In this document: piece after piece, positions 44,119 through 56,676 of the stretch | How the letters are laid out: every line of letters starts with the position of its first letter | How positions within the stretch are numbered: the stretch's first letter is position 1 | From: Salinihabitans flavidus | GTDB taxonomy: Bacteria > Pseudomonadota > Alphaproteobacteria > Rhodobacterales > Rhodobacteraceae | Direction: 5' to 3' | Assembly: GCF_900110425.1 (NCBI RefSeq) | Contig: NZ_FODS01000010.1 | Span: 57,723-121,722 of the forward strand | DNA: 64,000 nucleotides | Notes under the pieces: model-generated | Database searches by the model: none | What the model was told of the DNA's origin: nothing | What the model saw: the letters and a program-made list of their open reading frames with translations, nothing else | Translations under genes and position numbers: made by a program

Positions 44119-45708
44119 CTAGTGGCGGAAATGGCGCATACCCGTAAACACCATCGCAAGCCCGGCCTCATCGGCGGCCTTGACCACCTCATCGTCGCGC
44201 ATGGACCCGCCCGGCTGGATGACCGCCGTGGCCCCAGCCTCGGCGGCGGCCAAAAGCCCGTCAGGGAACGGAAAGAACGCATCGGACGCAACCACCGACC
44301 CGTGGGTGAGCGGTGCGGAAAGACCAAGCGCATCGGCCATGTCCTGCGACTTGCGCGCAGCGATACGTGTCGAATCGACCCGGCTCATCTGCCCCGCACC
44401 GATTCCGACGGTCGCGCCATCCTTCACATAAACGATGGCGTTGGATTTCACATGCTTGGCAACCTTCCAGGCGAAAAGCATGTCGGCAAGCTGCTGGTCA
44501 GTGGGACTCTTCTTCGTCACCGACGTAAGCTCGTTCGGGCCGATATGACCACTGTCCTTGTCTTGGACGAGGTATCCGCCCGACACTTGCCGCACCGTCC
44601 GCGCCGCGGCCAGCGGATCAGCCATCCCTGTCGTGGTCAGAAGGCGCAGGTTCTTCTTCGCGGCGAAGATCGCCCTCGCATCATCGTCCGCGCCGGGTGC
44701 GATGACAACTTCTGCAAAAATACGCGTAATCTCTTCCGCCGTTTCACCGTCAAGCGGCTGGTTGAGTGCAATGATTCCGCCGAAGGCGCTGGTGCGATCG
44801 CAGTCGTAAGCGCGCGAATAGGCCTCCTTCAATGTCGCGCCCCGCGCCACGCCGCAGGGGTTGGCATGCTTGATGATCGCACAGGTGGCACCATCTCTCG
44901 GATCGAACTCGCTCACAAGTTCAAAGGCGGCGTCGGTATCGTTGATATTGTTATAGCTCAGTTCCTTGCCCTGATGCTGAACCGCATTGGCCACGCCGGG
45001 CCGGTCACTGCCGTCGATATAAAACGCCGCCGCCTGATGCGGGTTCTCACCATAGCGCAGGGTCTGCGCAAGTGTTCCGGCGAAGGCGCGGCGGCGTGGT
45101 GCCGCCATTCCGACAGCCCCGGCCATCCAGGTGCTCACCGCCGCATCATAGGCCCCGGTGCGTGCATATGCGATTTGCGCCAGTCGTTGCCGGAAGACCC
45201 GCGTGGTGCCGCCCCCGGTCTCGTCCATCTCCGTCAGCAGCGTCTCGTAGTCCTCCACATCGACGACCACCGTCACGTCACCGTGGTTTTTCGCTGCTGC
45301 CCGGATCATTGCCGGCCCGCCAATGTCGATATTCTCGATGCAGGTTTCGTAATCGGCGCCGCTCGCCACGGTCTCTTCGAACGGATAAAGGTTCACCACC
45401 AGAAGATCTATCGGTGCGATCTCGTGGTCTTCCATCGCCGCGATATGCTCGGGATTGCCACGCAGCGCCAGAAGCCCGCCATGCACCTTGGGATGCAGAG
45501 TTTTCACCCGCCCGTCCATCATCTCGGGAAAGCCCGTCAGATCGGCCACGTCCCTGACCTCAAGACCGGCCTCGCGCAATGCCGTGGCACTTCCGCCGGT
45601 GGACAGAAGCTCCACACCGCGCTCGGCAAGTGCCTTGCCGAGATCGGCCAGGCCGGTCTTGTCGGAAACGGAAATCAGGGCACGGCGGATCGGGGTCATC
45701 TCGGTCAT
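44119..45708 (-). CDS. purH: Bifunctional AICAR formyltransferase/IMP cyclohydrolase
   Basis: This 529-residue protein carries out the last two steps of IMP synthesis. The N-terminal cyclohydrolase (MGS-like) domain has [16 protein letters not shown] and [13 protein letters not shown]. The transformylase domain has [15 protein letters not shown], with the catalytic Lys-His pair. Length and domain order are those of typical PurH. An alternative ATG three codons in (45699) is possible. The gene is downstream of the heparinase-like gene by 22 bases and upstream of lspA. Confidence 0.97.
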   Translation of the reverse strand: MTEMTPIRRALISVSDKTGLADLGKALAERGVELLSTGGSATALREAGLEVRDVADLTGFPEMMDGRVKTLHPKVHGGLLALRGNPEHIAAMEDHEIAPIDLLVVNLYPFEETVASGADYETCIENIDIGGPAMIRAAAKNHGDVTVVVDVEDYETLLTEMDETGGGTTRVFRQRLAQIAYARTGAYDAAVSTWMAGAVGMAAPRRRAFAGTLAQTLRYGENPHQAAAFYIDGSDRPGVANAVQHQGKELSYNNINDTDAAFELVSEFDPRDGATCAIIKHANPCGVARGATLKEAYSRAYDCDRTSAFGGIIALNQPLDGETAEEITRIFAEVVIAPGADDDARAIFAAKKNLRLLTTTGMADPLAAARTVRQVSGGYLVQDKDSGHIGPNELTSVTKKSPTDQQLADMLFAWKVAKHVKSNAIVYVKDGATVGIGAGQMSRVDSTRIAARKSQDMADALGLSAPLTHGSVVASDAFFPFPDGLLAAAEAGATAVIQPGGSMRDDEVVKAADEAGLAMVFTGMRHFRH

Positions 45709-45730
45709 GGGGTCAGCGCATCCAAAAAAA

Positions 45731-47479
45731 TCAGGTTGTCAGATCGGGGTCATCGCGGTTCAGGTCCCGGATCGCCAGCGCGGTTTCCTGCGCCTTGGCC
45801 AGAGACCACCGGATGCGCGTCGCATACTCCAATACGACACCGGATAAAACGATCTGTTTTGTCGCGCGAGGCTTGAGTCGGCCCTTTTCAAGAAAAACAC
45901 TCGGATCGAGAGAGATATGGGCCGTTCCGTCATGCCGGAAAACCCATACTTCGCCGCTCTTGAGCGCGATGGAAACCGCCAGCCCGCCCATATCGAGGGT
46001 CGCATCCGCCTCCGGGTGAAGGTGAAACCGGATCTGAAAGGGGACTCCTTGCAGGGATTTTGCGTCAAGAGCTCTTTCAAAGCGGCGTTTGGCTGAATCG
46101 TCCAAAGCAACAAGAAGATCCTCACCGGCCAGCCCCCGCCCATCGAAAGTAAGTTCGAGCGTGCGCGCATGCGTGAGGCCGTGTGTCGAAACATATCCGT
46201 CATGCCCGCCTTCGAAACGAATGCCGTCAGAAGCCTGACTCATCTCGATCGGCACGTCCTTGGGTGCATCCACGAGTTGCTCGTCACGCCAGCCCTTCCC
46301 GCGGCCCGCCTCTCCCAGCCGGGCACTGGAATACCCGTCCAGCGAAAGGGTGGAATGTGACGGGGTGGCCCGCCCCGCGCGGCGCCAGTCCTCGCCGAAT
46401 GCCACGCCGGAACCGCAGTTCACAATCAGCGGTCGCCGCCCCGACGTCAGTTCGAACGCCAGCGTCGACGCATGTGCGTTGATCGAGCTGGCACCCGTTG
46501 GCGGCGGGCTTGCATCCACGATCACGCTCGTGCGTCCCGCGGACAGGCGGGCATACCCCATCGAAAGACCTCCAGGGTGCCGGGTCTTGATGTGAGACGC
46601 CGCCAGCGCATGATCGAGCCGTCCTTCAAGCCCGCGCCCTCCCCCGTGAAACCTTGCCAGGCTCCCGTCCGAATGGCGCAGCGTCCGCAACGTCGGTGCT
46701 ATCCGCTCGATCGCCTTCAGGTGCTCCGGTCCCACCTCGCGCCCTGCATCATTCAGCGCCGCGGAGGCCCATGTCAGAAGGGTGAAGACGTCCAGAAGCT
46801 CCTCGGGATTGCGGGTTGGAATCCCACCCTGGTCATCGACCTGGTTGCGGCATTCCCGCTCCAGAGCACGGATCGCTGACGGTACGTGACGCTCCAGCCC
46901 CTCCAGCGCAAGCCCGGCATAGATCAACCCCGTCAGTGCCTCGAAGCGCGGCAGACCAGGTGCCGCCTTGTGCCAGCGTTTGGCAAGGAACCGTGTCTGC
47001 TGCCCAAGCGATTGATAGAATTGGCGCGACGAGTCCGAATCCTGTCCACGCAACACGAAAAGCGCATGGTTGATCCAGCGAATAAGCCGCCGCCCGGTCA
47101 GGTCAGGCGTCCAGCCCGGACCCTGCCCGCGCCCATACCGATCAATCCATTGCCACAGCCAAACCTGAGCGCGCTCCCGGGTCAGAAGGTCACCGACAGC
47201 CGCCAGATCGTCGAGCCACCCGAACCCGTGCAACTCGCGTTCGAACACATCGTCAGGTGAGGCGATGTCCCAGATTGACGTCTCCGGTGCCGTCACCAGA
47301 TGCCCCGCAAAGAGGAAATTACCTGCAAGAAGCTGCCGTCCCTTGGCAAAGGTGCCGATGGTGCGCGGCTCGGGCATGACATTGAAACATGTGGCAGAGC
47401 GGGCAAGCGTGCTCAGCCGTGCATGAACACGGTGCATCAGCCGCGTCCAGCGGGCTGAAAATCCGTTCGGATTGGACAT
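45731..47479 (-). CDS. Heparinase II/III-like protein
   Basis: This 582-residue protein has an alpha-toroid N-terminal domain (about residues 60-320) followed by a beta-sheet domain. [20 protein letters not shown] is the region that carries the conserved His/Asn in this family. The ATG at 47479 has GAGG upstream. No signal peptide is clear, so location is uncertain. In alphaproteobacteria this gene commonly sits between rsmB and purH. It may act on an extracellular or envelope polysaccharide; the substrate is unknown and heparin is unlikely. Confidence 0.83.
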   Translation of the reverse strand: MSNPNGFSARWTRLMHRVHARLSTLARSATCFNVMPEPRTIGTFAKGRQLLAGNFLFAGHLVTAPETSIWDIASPDDVFERELHGFGWLDDLAAVGDLLTRERAQVWLWQWIDRYGRGQGPGWTPDLTGRRLIRWINHALFVLRGQDSDSSRQFYQSLGQQTRFLAKRWHKAAPGLPRFEALTGLIYAGLALEGLERHVPSAIRALERECRNQVDDQGGIPTRNPEELLDVFTLLTWASAALNDAGREVGPEHLKAIERIAPTLRTLRHSDGSLARFHGGGRGLEGRLDHALAASHIKTRHPGGLSMGYARLSAGRTSVIVDASPPPTGASSINAHASTLAFELTSGRRPLIVNCGSGVAFGEDWRRAGRATPSHSTLSLDGYSSARLGEAGRGKGWRDEQLVDAPKDVPIEMSQASDGIRFEGGHDGYVSTHGLTHARTLELTFDGRGLAGEDLLVALDDSAKRRFERALDAKSLQGVPFQIRFHLHPEADATLDMGGLAVSIALKSGEVWVFRHDGTAHISLDPSVFLEKGRLKPRATKQIVLSGVVLEYATRIRWSLAKAQETALAIRDLNRDDPDLTT

Positions 47480-47568
47480 CTGCTCTGCCTCTACGCTCTG
47501 AGGGCGCCTTGTGAGAGACACTACTCCGAACTCCGCGCAAAGTCACCGATTGAATCAGAGGAAATGGA

Positions 47569-48849
47569 TCAACCGTCAGGTCGATCCTTGCGCAGACAAA
47601 CGATATAGAACCCGTCCATGCCGCCCTTGTCGCCCCAATAATCCGGGCGCAGACGAAGCCCGCCTTCCGGTGTGACCCACTCAGGCTCTATTCCCGGCCG
47701 ATCAAGCGCCGCGCGGTCCACACGCAAACCCCGGTGTCGCGCAAGGGCGTCTTCTGTCTGGCACTCACCCTCATCGGGTAAAAGCGAACAGGTGCAGAAA
47801 ACCAGCCGCCCGCCGGGTTTGAGCAGGCCAAGCGCATGATCCAGCATCGCGGCCTGCAAATCGATCAAGGCCCCAAACTCGCTTCCGTCCTTGGCGTGTG
47901 GCAGGTCAGGATGACGCCGGATCGTGCCGGTGGCAGAGCAAGGGGCATCAAGAAGAATGGCGTCCCACGCCCCGCCCTGATCCATCACGTCACCCACGAC
48001 CACCTCGGCGTTCAGGCCCGTGCGCGCCAAATTCTCCTCCAGCCGCGCCAAGCGCGTGGCCGACGCATCCACCGCGCGCACCTGCGCCCCTGTCGCCGCG
48101 ATCTGAAGCGTCTTTCCCCCCGGAGCGGCACAGAGGTCGAGCACTTTCTCCCCCGGCTTCGGATCGAGCACCTGCACCGGAAGCGCAGCAGCGGCATCCT
48201 GCACCCACCAGGCCCCCTCGGCAAATCCCGGCAAGGCCGAGACCTGCCCGGCGCCCGTCAACCGAACGCTGCCGGTTGGCATGCGCTCGCCTCCCAGATC
48301 GCGTGCGACGGCATCTGAATCATCCTTCGGGCTGAGATCGAGGGGCGCGCCCGTAAAATGCGCGGATTCCATCGCCGCGACGACCTCTGCGCCATAGGCT
48401 TCTGCCAGCGGATCGCGCAGCCATCCCGGCAGTCGCGGTACACGCATCTTGGGCCATGCCTCGGGGCCCGTTTGCGCAACCTTGCGCAAGATCGCGTTCA
48501 CTAGCCCCTTCATCGTGGCAGTTCGTCGTCCCCGTGCAACGATCTCGACCGCGGCATTGACCACCCCATGCGCCGCGCCGCCCTGACAAATCTCGACCGT
48601 GGCCATCCGAAGCACATTGCGCACATTCAGAGGCGGTTTCTTGGTCAGGTGTTTCTGTAAGATCCTGTCCGCGCGCTCCAATCCCCGAAGGGTATCAAGC
48701 GCAAGACGCTGCGCCCGTGCCCGATCAGCCGGCGTCAGATGGTCAAGCGCCCCGGCCCCGACGATCTCTGCCATCAACCGCCGCTCGCCCAAAACCTGAT
48801 CGAGCAGATGAACGGCACTGCGCCGTGCCTCGATCCCCACCTGAGACAT
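47569..48849 (-). CDS. rsmB: 16S rRNA m5C967 methyltransferase (RsmB/Sun)
   Basis: This 426-residue protein has an N-terminal NusB-like RNA-binding domain (about residues 1-130) and a C-terminal NSUN methyltransferase domain. Motif I is VLDLCAAPGGKT; motif IV is LLDAPCSATGT and motif VI is LVFCTCSLLPDEGE, which contain the two cysteines of the m5C mechanism. RsmB methylates C967 of 16S rRNA in E. coli. Close family members include RsmF-like proteins, but the NusB-like domain supports RsmB. Confidence 0.92.
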   Translation of the reverse strand: MSQVGIEARRSAVHLLDQVLGERRLMAEIVGAGALDHLTPADRARAQRLALDTLRGLERADRILQKHLTKKPPLNVRNVLRMATVEICQGGAAHGVVNAAVEIVARGRRTATMKGLVNAILRKVAQTGPEAWPKMRVPRLPGWLRDPLAEAYGAEVVAAMESAHFTGAPLDLSPKDDSDAVARDLGGERMPTGSVRLTGAGQVSALPGFAEGAWWVQDAAAALPVQVLDPKPGEKVLDLCAAPGGKTLQIAATGAQVRAVDASATRLARLEENLARTGLNAEVVVGDVMDQGGAWDAILLDAPCSATGTIRRHPDLPHAKDGSEFGALIDLQAAMLDHALGLLKPGGRLVFCTCSLLPDEGECQTEDALARHRGLRVDRAALDRPGIEPEWVTPEGGLRLRPDYWGDKGGMDGFYIVCLRKDRPDG

Positions 48850-48925
48850 CGGAAAACTCCCTCAAACCTTGCCCTCAAGGGACGGGCGCGTATATCAAGG
48901 GGCACTTCAGAAAGGAACCCCGCCA

Positions 48926-49114
48926 ATGGTTGATACGCTAGACGCTACCCGCAAGGATCTGCCCCCCGCCGCGCAGCGCGCTCTCGCCGAAGCCGAGGAA
49001 CGCCGCCGTAAAGATGAGAAAAAGCCGCTGCCAACCGAATTGGGCGGGCGCGACGGGCCGGAACCCGTCCGCTATGGCGATTGGGAAAACAAGGGCATCG
49101 CCATCGACTTTTGA
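48926..49114 (+). CDS. DUF1674 protein, SDHAF4-like succinate dehydrogenase assembly factor
   Basis: This small protein of 62 residues starts at the ATG at 48926 with AAAGGA upstream; the longer in-frame start has no support. The C-terminal ELGGRDGPEPVRYGDWENKG with the terminal GIAIDF is the DUF1674/SDHAF4 signature. In mitochondria SDHAF4 binds flavinylated SdhA and protects it before assembly. The same role in bacteria is inferred from homology. It is divergent from rsmB. Confidence 0.85.
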   Translation: MVDTLDATRKDLPPAAQRALAEAEERRRKDEKKPLPTELGGRDGPEPVRYGDWENKGIAIDF

Positions 49115-49140
49115 AGTGTGATGCCCCTGACCGCCCCTTG

Positions 49141-50801
<1,661 letters not shown>

Positions 50802-50805
<4 letters not shown>

Positions 50806-51605
50806 GCGTCGCCTCGCAGGTTTGGGGCCAGATCGGCCAGGTCTGTCAGAATGGTTTTCAACAAGCGCCGCAGCGGTTCGGCCCGTTCTGCACGCCAGGT
50901 CCAGGGCGGCTCTTCGTCCATATAGGCGGCCTGCGCGATCTCCATCTGGATCGCGTGCCAACCTTCTGAGGGTCGGCCATAGTGCCGCGTGGTCCACCCA
51001 CCCTTGAACCGTCCATTCAGGACAGAGGTATAACCCTCGGCGGCGCGGCAAAGCCCGTAAACCGTCTCTTCCACGCGCGCGTCACAGGTCGTGCCCATAT
51101 TCGTGCCCACGTTCAAATCCGGCAGGCGGCCTTCGAAGAGAAAGGGAATATCTCCCCGGATCGAATGGCAGTCATAGAGGATCGCAACGCCGTGCATGTC
51201 CCGCACACGGGTCAACTCGGCCTCCAGAGCCCGGTGATAGGGCCGGAAATACGTCTCCAACCGCGCGTCGATATCGGCCTCGTCGGGTACCTGCCCATCG
51301 CGCCAGATCGGGGCGCCGTCAAAATTCGTCTCCGGGATCAACCCGGTGGTGTTCTGACCGGGATAGAGCGATTCGCGGGCCGGGTTGCGGTTCGCGTCGA
51401 TCACGTAGCGGTGGAACGTCGCCCGCACCGAAGTCGCCCCCTCCAGAAGCCCATCGTAGAGGTCATGGATATGCCAGTCGGTATCCGACAGCTCCAACCC
51501 CCTTTCATTGAGCCGCGCCTTAATCTCTTTCGGCACATATGTGCCGGTGTGGGGCAGGCCAAGTACGATCGGGCTATCCCCGCGTGTGACCTCCACCGGC
51601 ATCAT
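50802..51605 (-). CDS. hutG: N-formylglutamate deformylase
   Basis: This 267-residue protein is of the N-formylglutamate amidohydrolase family. [20 protein letters not shown] and [13 protein letters not shown] are the conserved metal-site segments. It releases formate from N-formylglutamate, the last step of the HutF-type histidine pathway. It overlaps hutH upstream and hutU downstream by four bases each. It is not the arginase-family formiminoglutamase also called HutG in some bacteria, which agrees with the presence of hutF. Confidence 0.94.
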
Positions 51606-53137
51606 GGCATCAACTCCGGCAAGACTCCTTTGGGAATCGTGTCATTGAGTGCCCCACTCACCACAAGATTCGCTGCCGCCGCCAGATCGGGCGCGAGGTA
51701 GCGGTCCTCCTTGAGGGATGGCACATCTTCCCGCAGTCGCGCCATCACGCGTTGAAGGCTGTCGGAGGTCTTGAGCGGGCCGCGAAGCTCCACACCCTGT
51801 GCGCCCGCCATCGCCTCTATCCCGATGATTTGCGCCAGATTGCGTGTCATCAGAAGCAAGCGCCGCGCCCCGTGACAAGCCATCGACACATGGTCCTCCT
51901 GATTGGCCGAAGTCGGGGTGGAGTCCACGCTCGCCGGATAGGCAAGCTGCTTGTTCTCGCTCATCAGCGCGGCCGAAGTCACTTCGGCAATCATCAACCC
52001 TGAATTCAGCCCCGGCGCCGGCGTCAGAAAGGCGGGCAATCCGAAACTCAGTGCCGGATCGACCAGAAGAGAAATGCGCCGCTGACTGATCGCGCCGATC
52101 TCTGCCACGGCAAGCGCAATCTGATCGGCGGCAAAGGCCACCGGCTCGGCATGGAAATTTCCCCCCGACACAGTGGTGCCATCCGACAGAACAAGCGGGT
52201 TGTCGGTCACGGCGTTCGCCTCGATCACCAGTTTGCGTGCGCACTCGCGCAGCAGATCAAGCGCCGCCCCCGCCACCTGTGGTTGACAGCGAATGCAATA
52301 GGGATCCTGCACCCGTTCATCGCCTTCCAGATGGCTGTCGCGTATCTCCGATCCGTCCAGCATCCATCGCAGCGCCTGTGCCGTGTCGATCTGTCCCTGA
52401 TGGCCTCGCAGCGCGTGAATTTCGGGATGAAACGGCGCGGAACTTCCCATGGCCGCATCTGTCGAAAGCGCGCCGGAAATCAGCGAAACCTTGTAGGCAC
52501 GATAGGCCCGAAACAGCCCCGCCAGCGCCAGCGCAGTCGAGGTTTGCGTGCCATTGATCAGCGCCAGACCCTCCTTCGCCGCAAGCGTCATCGGCGTCAG
52601 CCCCGCAGCCTTCAGCGCCTCGGTGGCAGGCAGGCGCCGTCCCCCATGAAACGCCTCTCCCTCACCGATCATCGCAGCAGCCATATGGGCAAGCGGCGCG
52701 AGGTCCCCGGACGCTCCGACAGACCCCTGCCCCGGAACAACCGGGATCACACCGCATTCCAGCATGTCTTCGATCTGCGCCACGAGTTCGGGCCGCACAC
52801 CGGACGCTCCGCGCCCCAGAGACATCAGCTTCAGCGACATCATCAGCCGGGTGATGTTCTCATCAAGGGGCTCGCCCACCCCACAACAATGGCTGAGGAT
52901 CAGATTGCGCTGAAGCGTCTCGGTATCCGCCGTGTCGATGCGGATCGAGGCCAGCTTGCCAAAGCCGGTGTTCACGCCATAGACCGGCTCATCGCCTTCC
53001 GCGATCCGTGCGATGGTTCGCGCCGCCGCCGCCACCTGTTCCGCGCAGGACGGATCAAGTCGCACCACGGTGCCATTCCAGTAAATGTCGTGAAGATCTG
53101 CCAGCGTCACACGACCGGGTCTCAGTGTCAGCGTCAT
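51602..53137 (-). CDS. hutH: Histidine ammonia-lyase
   Basis: This 511-residue enzyme deaminates histidine to urocanate. The MIO prosthetic group forms from Ala142-Ser143-Gly144 in [12 protein letters not shown], and YGVNTGFG carries catalytic Tyr53. [18 protein letters not shown] is the C-terminal active-site loop. The ATG at 53137 overlaps the hutI stop (ATGA); the in-frame start at 53404 lies within hutI. All catalytic elements are intact. Confidence 0.97.
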   Translation of the reverse strand: MTLTLRPGRVTLADLHDIYWNGTVVRLDPSCAEQVAAAARTIARIAEGDEPVYGVNTGFGKLASIRIDTADTETLQRNLILSHCCGVGEPLDENITRLMMSLKLMSLGRGASGVRPELVAQIEDMLECGVIPVVPGQGSVGASGDLAPLAHMAAAMIGEGEAFHGGRRLPATEALKAAGLTPMTLAAKEGLALINGTQTSTALALAGLFRAYRAYKVSLISGALSTDAAMGSSAPFHPEIHALRGHQGQIDTAQALRWMLDGSEIRDSHLEGDERVQDPYCIRCQPQVAGAALDLLRECARKLVIEANAVTDNPLVLSDGTTVSGGNFHAEPVAFAADQIALAVAEIGAISQRRISLLVDPALSFGLPAFLTPAPGLNSGLMIAEVTSAALMSENKQLAYPASVDSTPTSANQEDHVSMACHGARRLLLMTRNLAQIIGIEAMAGAQGVELRGPLKTSDSLQRVMARLREDVPSLKEDRYLAPDLAAAANLVVSGALNDTIPKGVLPELMP

Positions 53138-54327
53138 TGCGCGTATTCCCCTTTGAAATACCGCCGCCACAGCGGGTTGAACCCGATCCGGTAAACCAGT
53201 TCGGCGGGACGCTTCACATCCCATATCGCCAGGTCCGCGGAAGCGCCCGGCATCAGAGTGCCCACTTCCCCCTCCAGCCCAAGGGCCTTTGCAGCATTCG
53301 CCGTTGTGCCTTCGATACACTCCGGCACGGTCATGCCGAACAATGTCGCGCCCATGTTCATCGTCAGCAGCAGCGATGTGAGCGGCGCGCTCCCCGGATT
53401 GCAATCGGTCGCCAGCGCCAGCTTCGCCCCCGCCTCGCGCAGCGCCTTCATCGGCGGAAGCTGTGTCTCGTGCAGGGTATAGAACGCACCCGGCAAGAGC
53501 ACCGCGACCGTCCCGGCCTCGGCCATCACACGGGCATCCACATCACTCAGGTATTCCAGATGATCCGCCGACAACGCCCCATAGCGGGCCGCGAGCGCTG
53601 CCCCGCCCAGATCCGAAAGCTGCTCGGCATGAAGCTTCACCGGCAGCTCCAGTTCTGCGGCAAGATCGAATACCTGCGCGATTTCTTTCGGGGAGAAGGC
53701 GATATGCTCGCAAAATCCGTCCACCGCATCGACCAGGCCTTCGTCATGCGCCGCACGCAACCCCGCAATCACCACGTCATCCAGATACCCTTGGCGGTTT
53801 TCCCGATACTCAGGCGGCAGCGCATGCGCGGCAAGGTAACTTGTCCTGACCCGCACCTTCCGTCGCTTTTCCAACTGCCGCGCCGCACGCAGCATGTTCA
53901 ACTCGCCCTCGATCGTCAGCCCATAACCGGACTTCACTTCCACGGTGCAGACACCTTCGGTCAGCAGGTGATCAAGCCGGGGCAACGCCGTCTCAACCAA
54001 CTCCTCTACGCTCAGGGCATTGGTCGCTGTGACCGTTGACAGGATGCCACCGCCGGCCTGCGCGATTTCCGAATAGGATCGGCCTTCCTGCCGCATCTGG
54101 AATTCCAGCGAGCGCTCACCGCCATGCACGATATGTGTATGACAATCCACCAGCGCCGGCGTGATCAGCCGTCCGCCGCAATCGACACGTTCATGTGCAT
54201 CCGAAACCGGTGCCCCTGCCTCGGGCCCACAGTAGGTTATCCGCCCAGAACGGGTCAGCACACAGGATGTCTCGGCATTGTCCGCATCGGTCAGGATGGC
54301 GTTGGTGAAGGCTACGGTATCGGTCAA
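53134..54327 (-). CDS. hutI: Imidazolonepropionase
   Basis: This 397-residue amidohydrolase-superfamily enzyme hydrolyses imidazolone propionate to N-formiminoglutamate. The metal motif [10 protein letters not shown] (His63, His65) and [15 protein letters not shown] are clear. [11 protein letters not shown] holds the late Asp ligand. The frame opens with TTG at 54327, with AAAGGCGG upstream and no nearby in-frame ATG, so a TTG start is likely. It is the first gene of hutIHGU; a promoter overlapped by a palindrome lies 52-88 bases upstream. Confidence 0.95.
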   Translation of the reverse strand: MTDTVAFTNAILTDADNAETSCVLTRSGRITYCGPEAGAPVSDAHERVDCGGRLITPALVDCHTHIVHGGERSLEFQMRQEGRSYSEIAQAGGGILSTVTATNALSVEELVETALPRLDHLLTEGVCTVEVKSGYGLTIEGELNMLRAARQLEKRRKVRVRTSYLAAHALPPEYRENRQGYLDDVVIAGLRAAHDEGLVDAVDGFCEHIAFSPKEIAQVFDLAAELELPVKLHAEQLSDLGGAALAARYGALSADHLEYLSDVDARVMAEAGTVAVLLPGAFYTLHETQLPPMKALREAGAKLALATDCNPGSAPLTSLLLTMNMGATLFGMTVPECIEGTTANAAKALGLEGEVGTLMPGASADLAIWDVKRPAELVYRIGFNPLWRRYFKGEYAQ

Positions 54328-54378
54328 GGTCGCCGCCTTTCTGTCTGTTTGGGTTGAGGCCCGATGAGTTCGCGCTAT

Positions 54379-54398
54379 TTTGTATATATAAATACAAA
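54379..54398. promoter_or_regulatory. HutC-like operator upstream of hutI
   Basis: TTTGTAT and ATACAAA arms flank six A/T bases, forming a 20-bp palindrome that covers the -10 element of the hutI promoter. The TTGTA/TACAA half-sites agree with GntR/HutC-type operators. Arm spacing differs from the site at hutC. Confidence 0.7.
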
Positions 54399-54415
54399 CC
54401 CTATGCGCCGGTCAA
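54387..54415 (-). promoter_or_regulatory. Candidate promoter of hutIHGU
   Basis: TTGACC (54410-54415) and TTTATA (54387-54392) are 17 bases apart on the minus strand. The operator overlaps the -10 element, which suits simple repression. Confidence 0.6.
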
Positions 54416-54506
54416 GTCACATATCCAATTGCGTAGGGGCACCCAGCGCACTCTCTGCCGGTTCGGCAAAGCGCGCGTGATGGGCGTCCCAATGGGCTGG
54501 AATCAC

Positions 54507-55880
54507 TCAGATTTCCGAGGAAAGTCGTTCGATCACACCACGATAGGCGGCGGTCAGACGGTCGTGGTCCTTGTGCTGCCCGCCCCGAACCACGTGGCGG
54601 CCAGCAGACCAGACATCGCGAACCATCGAATCATCCCCGGCGAAAATGAAGCTGTCGAGAAGCTGGTCCTGCGTGCGATTCACCAGATGCACCGATCCGG
54701 GATCGAGCGTCAGCAGATCAGCCTGCTTGCCCGGTGCGATCGCGCCGCAATCACGCCCGGCCGCTGCCGCACCGCCCTTCAACGCGTGCTCGAACAACAT
54801 CCTCCCCGTGGACTTGTCCGGCGTGGCGAACACCGCCCTGCGATTGCTTGTCAGACGCTGTGAATATTCTAGCGTGCGCAACTCCTCCGACAACGAGATG
54901 CGAATATTGGAATCCGATCCGATCCCGATCCTCCCATTTGCCGAAAGATAGTCGATCCCGTTGAATATTCCGTCGCCCAGGCTGCTCTCTGTTATCGGGC
55001 AGAGCCCTGCTGTCGCCCCCGTTCGCGCAAGGGCCACAGTCTCGTCATGCGTCATGTGTGTGCAATGGATCAGGCACCAACGCGCATCCACTTGCGCGTT
55101 ATCCAACAACCATTCCATCGGTTGCACGCCGGTCGCAGCGAAGACTTCCTCGATCTCGGGAATCTGCTCCGCGATGTGCATGTGGATCGGTCCGTCGGGC
55201 CGAAGCGTTGCTGCCTGTGACAAACCTTGTGAGCTGACTGCGCGTAACGAATGGGGCGCCACACCTAGCACGGTATCGTGTGGCAACGGCGAAAGCGCCC
55301 GCTCTGCCCCCTCCACAAGGATGGCAAACCGCTCCGGGTCATTGCCGAACCTGATCTGGCCGGGACCAAGGGCGCGCTGATCAAGACCGCCATACTCATA
55401 TAGAACCGGCAGGAGTGTAAGCCCGATGCCTGAAGCATCCGCCGCCCCTGCAACACGTTCCGACATCTCCGACAAACTGGCATAGGGCACGCCTCCCGGC
55501 TGATGGTGCAAATAGTGGAATTCCACCGATGCGGCATACCCGGCTTCGAGCATCTCCATCTGCACAAAGGCGGTGATGGCTTCCACATGCTCCGGCGTCA
55601 GTTGATCGAGGAAACGATACATCACCCTGCGCCAAGTCCAGAAACTGTCTGTCGGGCTGTCTCCGCGCCCTTCGGTCAGACCGGCCATCGCCCGCTGAAA
55701 CCCATGACTGTGTATGTTGGCAGGCGCGGGCAGCAGGATACCAACCTCTTCAGCCCGGTCGGGCTTGGCGTCCGCCTGCGTGACGCTGGAAATTCGCCCG
55801 TCCGAGCCAATTTGAACCGTGACATCACGGGCCCAGCCCTCTGGGAGCAAGGCATCTCTGGCAAAAATCGTCTGGCTCAT
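54507..55880 (-). CDS. hutF: Formimidoylglutamate deiminase
   Basis: This 457-residue amidohydrolase-superfamily protein deiminates N-formimino-L-glutamate to N-formyl-L-glutamate and ammonia. The metal motif ANIHSHGFQRAM (His57, His59), HIAEQIPEIEE and GSDSNIRISLSEELR match HutF. The ATG at 55880 follows hutC by 11 bases. With HutG it defines the five-step histidine pathway yielding formate instead of formamide. It is separated from hutI by 179 bases that hold the hutI promoter. Confidence 0.95.
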   Translation of the reverse strand: MSQTIFARDALLPEGWARDVTVQIGSDGRISSVTQADAKPDRAEEVGILLPAPANIHSHGFQRAMAGLTEGRGDSPTDSFWTWRRVMYRFLDQLTPEHVEAITAFVQMEMLEAGYAASVEFHYLHHQPGGVPYASLSEMSERVAGAADASGIGLTLLPVLYEYGGLDQRALGPGQIRFGNDPERFAILVEGAERALSPLPHDTVLGVAPHSLRAVSSQGLSQAATLRPDGPIHMHIAEQIPEIEEVFAATGVQPMEWLLDNAQVDARWCLIHCTHMTHDETVALARTGATAGLCPITESSLGDGIFNGIDYLSANGRIGIGSDSNIRISLSEELRTLEYSQRLTSNRRAVFATPDKSTGRMLFEHALKGGAAAAGRDCGAIAPGKQADLLTLDPGSVHLVNRTQDQLLDSFIFAGDDSMVRDVWSAGRHVVRGGQHKDHDRLTAAYRGVIERLSSEI

Positions 55881-55891
55881 TCTGGCCCCCT

Positions 55892-56611
55892 TCAGGTCTG
55901 GGAAGTCTCGGTGCTGTGCGCCGAGCGCAATACATAGTCGTGCCCCGGATGAAGGAGCGTCACAGCCGTCACACCGATGCCATGCAGCGATGTCAGGCGC
56001 CTTACCTGCAAAAGCGGCGTCGCGACGGGCACATCCATCACCGGGGCGGTGATCCGGGTCGCGGAGACTGCGGAAATCTCGTGATCCACGTTGGAATACG
56101 GAACAGTGTTGATCAGCCAATCATTCGGCCCGAAGTCCTCGAATGATTGTTCAGAGGCACCGGGCGCACTGTCAGGGTTGATCCAGCGATTCTCATACTG
56201 GAACACCTGCCGCCCCGCCCAATGTCGGCAACGCAGGTTCAAAAGACGTGTGTCCTCGTCCACACCAAGCCCTTCGGCCACCGCCTTGGACGGCTTCGCC
56301 AGTCGCCTTTGCAGCAACTCATAGCGGTAAATGTGACCCTGCGCCTCTATCTCCTCGCGTATCGAGGGGATGCGGATCATCACTCCTCCTCCACGCGGTA
56401 GAACACGGGTACCGGCCCGTGGGCGGCGTTCTACAAAACCCAGATCGGCAAGTTCACGCAACGCCCGATGCGCGGTCAGCCGCGAACAACCAAATTCTTC
56501 GGCGAGCGTCTCTTCGCCCGGAAGCTGATCGCCCACTCGGTAGTGGCCGGTCTCGATCCGGTGCCGCAATCCGTCGCGGACAATCTGATACAGGGGTGGT
56601 TTGCGTGTCAC
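55892..56611 (-). CDS. hutC: HutC, GntR-family histidine utilisation repressor
   Basis: This 239-residue regulator has a winged helix-turn-helix (about residues 1-75, LAEEFGCSRLTAHRALRELA being the recognition region) and a UTRA ligand domain. The likely start is GTG at 56611; earlier in-frame codons would include the operator. HutC represses hut genes until urocanate binds, known from Pseudomonas and enterics. A perfect palindrome nine bases before the start, just after a good promoter, indicates autorepression. It is cotranscribed with hutF. Confidence 0.92.
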   Translation of the reverse strand: MTRKPPLYQIVRDGLRHRIETGHYRVGDQLPGEETLAEEFGCSRLTAHRALRELADLGFVERRPRAGTRVLPRGGGVMIRIPSIREEIEAQGHIYRYELLQRRLAKPSKAVAEGLGVDEDTRLLNLRCRHWAGRQVFQYENRWINPDSAPGASEQSFEDFGPNDWLINTVPYSNVDHEISAVSATRITAPVMDVPVATPLLQVRRLTSLHGIGVTAVTLLHPGHDYVLRSAHSTETSQT

Positions 56612-56619
56612 AGGCGTCC

Positions 56620-56635
56620 ATTTGTATTTACAAAT
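56620..56635. promoter_or_regulatory. HutC-like operator at the hutC start
   Basis: ATTTGTA-TT-TACAAAT is a perfect 16-bp palindrome nine bases upstream of the hutC GTG. Its TTGTA-N2-TACAA core matches the HutC-type consensus. Confidence 0.78.
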
Positions 56636-56647
56636 AACTCCATCATT

Positions 56648-56676
56648 CTTATAGGCGCGAATATCGGGTGGCTCAA
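56648..56676 (-). promoter_or_regulatory. Promoter of hutCF
   Basis: TTGAGC (56671-56676) and TATAAG (56648-56653) are exactly 17 bases apart on the minus strand. The predicted transcription start is near 56640, directly before the operator, so a bound repressor would block early elongation or open-complex clearance. Confidence 0.65.

Noticed and set aside
45731-47479. True heparinase acting on glycosaminoglycans
   Set aside because: The position between rsmB and purH is a conserved alphaproteobacterial arrangement and no polysaccharide-degradation genes accompany it, so only the fold is claimed.
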